From assembly GCF_018861045.1 (NCBI RefSeq), contig NZ_JAHKQJ010000007.1:768306-832305 (forward strand): a DNA stretch of 64,000 bases, written 5' to 3'. This document shows positions 61,603 to 64,000 of this stretch, one piece after another. The position numbers and the translations under genes were made by a program. Position 1 is the stretch's first letter; every line of letters begins with the position of its first letter. A model generated the notes under the pieces. It was not told the DNA's origin. It did no database searches and saw nothing but the letters and a program-made list of their open reading frames with translations. This DNA is from Octadecabacter sp. B2R22 (GTDB lineage: Bacteria; Pseudomonadota; Alphaproteobacteria; Rhodobacterales; Rhodobacteraceae).

Positions 61603-62847
61603 ATGGAAATCGTAATTTTTCTTTTGCTTACTTTGGGCATCGGGTCCTTTTTTGATTTTGGCGGGGATAATGATTTCCCGACTTTGGACGACGATGAAGA
61701 GGTAACAGATGATGGTGACGGTACCGAAGATGGTGACGGTACCGAAGATGGTGAGGTCGTAACGCTCGGCGACAGTGGCGACACGTTCGAAGCCGGCGAA
61801 GGCGATGACAGTATCGACGGCGGCAAAGGCTTTGATACGCTTTATGGTGGCAAAGGGAACGACACCATTGAAGGCGGCCTTGGCCAAGACGAAATTTATG
61901 GTGGGGACGGCGAAGACGATCTTTATGGTGGTGGCTGGAACGACACGCTTTACGGTGGCTTTGGCTTTGACAACATCTACGGCGGCAACAGCAACGATGA
62001 GCTGTTCGGCGACGAAGGCAAGGATATGCTGGACGGCGGTGACGGCAACGACGTGCTGAACGGCGGCGGCTGGGTTGACGGGCTGTTTGGCGGCGACGGC
62101 AACGACATCATTCGCGGCGGCAACAGCTCTGACATGATCGAAGGCGGCGCAGGCGATGACCTTGTGCGTGGCGGCACAGGCCATGACATCGTTCTCGGCG
62201 GCGAAGGGTCTGACAGCGTGTTTGGTGGCGACGGCAACGATGTGATCGGGGCCTCTGCCCTGTTCAACCGCGAACTCACGGCCGACGACTATGAGCTGGC
62301 CCGCTATGAAACGCCGGATGATGAGGACGGCGAACCCATCCTTGCAGACTGGGGCCTGTCGGGTGAAGACGACGGCGATGTCGCTGACATGTTGTCCGGT
62401 GGCGCGGGTCACGACACGATCTTTATGGGCAACTCTGACGTAGCGCGTGGTGGCGACGGTGATGATAGCTTTGTCGTTGGCGACTGGATCGAAGAAGACA
62501 CTTCAGCCGAGATCACGGACTTTGACCAGAAGGATGATGTGGTCATCGTCGCAGTTCAAAGCGAGGATGCCGTGGTAAGTAGCCAGATCGTTGATGGGGT
62601 CGCACAAGTCCTGATCGATGGTGCTGTGGTTGCCAATCTTGCCGGTGATTTCGCAGATGACGCGGACCTTAGCGAAAACATCATCACGCAACTTTACGTG
62701 CCACAAGAGGCACCGGTTGCTGAGGAAGAAGCTGTTGCTGAAGACGAAGCCCCAGCGGAAGACGAGGCCGTGGCCGAGGACGTCGTTGAGGAAACCGTTG
62801 AGCAGACCATCGTTGAGGAACCCGTCCTCGAAGTGGTTACAGGCTAA
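61603..62847 (+). CDS. RTX-repeat protein with N-terminal hydrophobic segment, second paralogue
   Basis: This 414-residue paralogue of the gene at 60323 has the same order: a hydrophobic start (MEIVIFLLLTLGIGSFFDFG), an acidic linker, RTX nonapeptides (about 60-220), the NRELTADDYELARY block, LSGEDDGD, FMGNSDVARGG and VVGDWIEED. It differs in a tandem GDGTED duplication in the linker and in an added C-terminal tail of about 50 residues made of Ala/Val/Glu/Asp repeats. The ATG at 61603 follows a GGGGG run; the TTG at 61594 would add three residues. It probably arose by duplication of the first gene. Confidence 0.82.
   Translation: MEIVIFLLLTLGIGSFFDFGGDNDFPTLDDDEEVTDDGDGTEDGDGTEDGEVVTLGDSGDTFEAGEGDDSIDGGKGFDTLYGGKGNDTIEGGLGQDEIYGGDGEDDLYGGGWNDTLYGGFGFDNIYGGNSNDELFGDEGKDMLDGGDGNDVLNGGGWVDGLFGGDGNDIIRGGNSSDMIEGGAGDDLVRGGTGHDIVLGGEGSDSVFGGDGNDVIGASALFNRELTADDYELARYETPDDEDGEPILADWGLSGEDDGDVADMLSGGAGHDTIFMGNSDVARGGDGDDSFVVGDWIEEDTSAEITDFDQKDDVVIVAVQSEDAVVSSQIVDGVAQVLIDGAVVANLAGDFADDADLSENIITQLYVPQEAPVAEEEAVAEDEAPAEDEAVAEDVVEETVEQTIVEEPVLEVVTG
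61715..61750 (+). repeat. In-frame 18-base tandem duplication
   Basis: The unit GATGGTGACGGTACCGAA occurs twice in a row inside the linker of the second RTX gene. It encodes a doubled Asp-Gly-Asp-Gly-Thr-Glu unit and keeps the frame. Confidence 0.75.
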
Positions 62848-62876
62848 ACAGCCCTGCCCTTTAGATGTGAAACGCT

Positions 62877-63653
62877 TTAGCGCCCCTCGTATTTCGCGGG
62901 GCGCTTTTGCATGAAGGCCAATACGCCTTCTTGGAAATCGCGGGTTTTGCCACATTCCCCTTGGAGCTTGGCTTCAACTGCCAATTGTTCATCCAGAGTG
63001 TTTTCAAACGATCCACGAATGGCGGATTTCACGCGGGCATAAGCCGCCGTTGGCCCCGCCGCGAGATGCAGCGCGCGCTTGGCGACATGAGTGTCAAATT
63101 CAGCCAAGGGCACGGATTCATAGATCATGCCCCAATCCGCAGCTTGCCGCCCCGTGATTTTATCGCCAAACAGTGCCGCGCCCATTGCTTTGGCCGCACC
63201 CATTTGACGAGGCAACCAATAGGTCCCGCCTGCATCCGGGATCAGGCCAATGCGGGTGAACGCTTGGATGAAATAAGCCTCATCCGCCGCGATCACGACA
63301 TCAGCTGCCAACGCAAGGTTCGCCCCAGCGCCCGCCGCTGCGCCATGAACGGCGCAAATCGTCGGGATCGTACAATCAAAAATCGCGCGTAGCATCGGCA
63401 CGTATTCGTCTCGCAAGGTGCGTTCCAGATCAAGGCTCGTGGCATTGCCACCATCGCCAAGGTCTTGGCCTGAACAAAACGCATCCCCCGCACCGCCGAT
63501 GACCAACACACGCGCGTCGCTTTCGGCCACCTTAACAGCATGGGCAATTTCCGCCCGCATCTGAACATTCAATGCGTTCTTTGAGCGTGGCCGGTTCAGC
63601 GTCAGCGTTGCGACGTCGTTAGCGATCTCAAAGCGGATGGCGGAATAGTCCAT
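62877..63653 (-). CDS. Enoyl-CoA hydratase/isomerase family protein (PaaG-like)
   Basis: The 258-residue crotonase-fold enzyme acts on acyl-CoA thioesters. It has LNRPRSKNALN, the oxyanion-hole segments GDAFCSGQDLGD and HGAAAGAGANLALAADVVIAA, and the ARIGLIPDAGGTYWLPR-like segment (here TRIGLIPDAGG). The general look is closest to PaaG, the ring-1,2-epoxyphenylacetyl-CoA isomerase of the phenylacetate pathway. No other paa gene is seen, so another acyl-CoA substrate is possible. It is convergent with the RTX pair. Confidence 0.85.
   Translation of the reverse strand: MDYSAIRFEIANDVATLTLNRPRSKNALNVQMRAEIAHAVKVAESDARVLVIGGAGDAFCSGQDLGDGGNATSLDLERTLRDEYVPMLRAIFDCTIPTICAVHGAAAGAGANLALAADVVIAADEAYFIQAFTRIGLIPDAGGTYWLPRQMGAAKAMGAALFGDKITGRQAADWGMIYESVPLAEFDTHVAKRALHLAAGPTAAYARVKSAIRGSFENTLDEQLAVEAKLQGECGKTRDFQEGVLAFMQKRPAKYEGR
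62879..62908 (+). terminator. Intrinsic terminator of the RTX pair
   Basis: AGCGCCCC (62879-62886) pairs with GGGGCGCT (62898-62905) around an 11-base loop and ends in TTTT. It lies within the last codons of the convergent hydratase gene. Confidence 0.75.
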
Positions 63654-63732
63654 GAACGGCGTCCTTTGATGTTACATAAGCGCACTTTAGGCCCGCCAGC
63701 GATTGGCGAAACCCTAAACGCGACGTCAGAGC

Positions 63733-64000
63733 TTAGTCTTTTAGAATTTCTTCGAGGCGCTTTTGTTCGTCGTCCGACAAATCCTCGGGCACTGCCGCCT
63801 TTGAACGCGCCCGAACTGACCCCACAGCCACCCCACCTGCAAGCAGCAGCATGATCGGAGCAGCCAGCCACAACAGGATGTTTGCCCCGTCCGTGGTGGG
63901 TTTCAGCAGGATGTAATCGCCATAACGATCCACAAGAAACGCGATGGCTTGCTCGTCCGTGTCCCCGGCCACAAGCCGTTCGCGCAACAACAAACGCAGA
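63733..64000 (-). CDS. ccmH: Cytochrome c-type biogenesis protein CcmH, C-terminal part (runs off the right edge)
   Basis: CcmH is part of the system I cytochrome c maturation machinery, where it helps reduce the CxxCH cysteines of apocytochrome for haem attachment. The visible 88 residues are the end of the protein: LRLLLRERLVAGDTDEQ and VDRYGDYILLKP, the conserved region after the missing CxxC motif, then one transmembrane helix (WLAAPIMLLLAGGVAVG) and a charged cytoplasmic tail. The frame is open at the window edge. The in-frame TTG near 63993 is an internal codon, not a real start. Confidence 0.88.
   Translation of the reverse strand, partial: LRLLLRERLVAGDTDEQAIAFLVDRYGDYILLKPTTDGANILLWLAAPIMLLLAGGVAVGSVRARSKAAVPEDLSDDEQKRLEEILKD

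Overview
The window looks like chromosome of a marine alphaproteobacterium of the order Rhodobacterales (Roseobacter group). The basis is gene content: an adenosylcobalamin-dependent ribonucleotide reductase as the RNR seen, CbiD/CobK cobalamin synthesis, a VPLPA-CTERM surface protein, an alphaproteobacterial LexA operator (GAAC-N7-GAAC), trpE apart from a trpGDC-moaC-moeA-lexA run, CimA-type citramalate synthase, and CcmH at the right edge. No species is assigned. I see no CRISPR array, prophage, intact IS element or rRNA operon; one tRNA-Pro is present.

Layout. 1-6.7 kb: the 5' end of zwf, a long secreted TPR protein, a VPLPA-CTERM protein with an IgGFc-binding-like body, a gene-poor AT-richer stretch with one orphan lipoprotein-like gene, then an HNH endonuclease. 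6.8-14.2 kb: a diguanylate cyclase, an esterase, an AlkA-like glycosylase, cobK and cbiD on the minus strand, facing cobA, cobB and an MFS permease on the plus strand. 14.2-18 kb: a translationally coupled minus-strand set, cysS-cimA-squalene/phytoene-synthase-like gene. 18.2-27.8 kb: small metabolic genes, a soxR/VOC divergent pair with a SoxR-type operator, an aminotransferase, a PEP-mutase-like enzyme, a TPM protein, an MttB-like methyltransferase behind a structured leader, a sulfotransferase-like/GT90-like fusion and anmK. 27.9-33.3 kb: tyrS, an unlisted 36-codon membrane ORF, a GNAT protein, a Fur-family regulator, an EamA permease, eno and a cupin. 33.3-38.5 kb: a repeat-rich spacer, nrdJ, an ~980-bp non-coding region with NrdR-like and DnaA boxes, and tRNA-Pro. 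38.5-46.4 kb: DUF192, double cold-shock protein, pdxH, fabI, gpt, an aminotransferase, ppiD and trpE. 46.4-57.1 kb: a small secreted protein, a frameshifted gene, a divergent polysaccharide deacetylase, trpG-trpD-(small membrane protein)-trpC-moaC-moeA, lexA and comEC. 57.1-64 kb: gltX, gltA, two tandem RTX-repeat paralogues with N-terminal hydrophobic segments, an enoyl-CoA hydratase and a CcmH fragment.

Themes. Cobalamin links several parts: its synthesis genes sit in the window with a B12-dependent RNR and an MttB-family enzyme (a family that works with corrinoid proteins). Cell-surface functions form a second theme: the VPLPA-CTERM protein, the sulfotransferase-GT90 fusion, the RTX pair and the deacetylase-like protein. 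Stress control appears as SoxR, LexA and possible NrdR sites. The most unusual items are the RTX pair, the fusion enzyme, the 36-codon ORF beside a 15-bp perfect inverted repeat, the folded repeat family at 21.4 and 33.3-33.6 kb, and the structured leader at 23.2-23.4 kb. All functions are read from sequence by eye; no database search was run.
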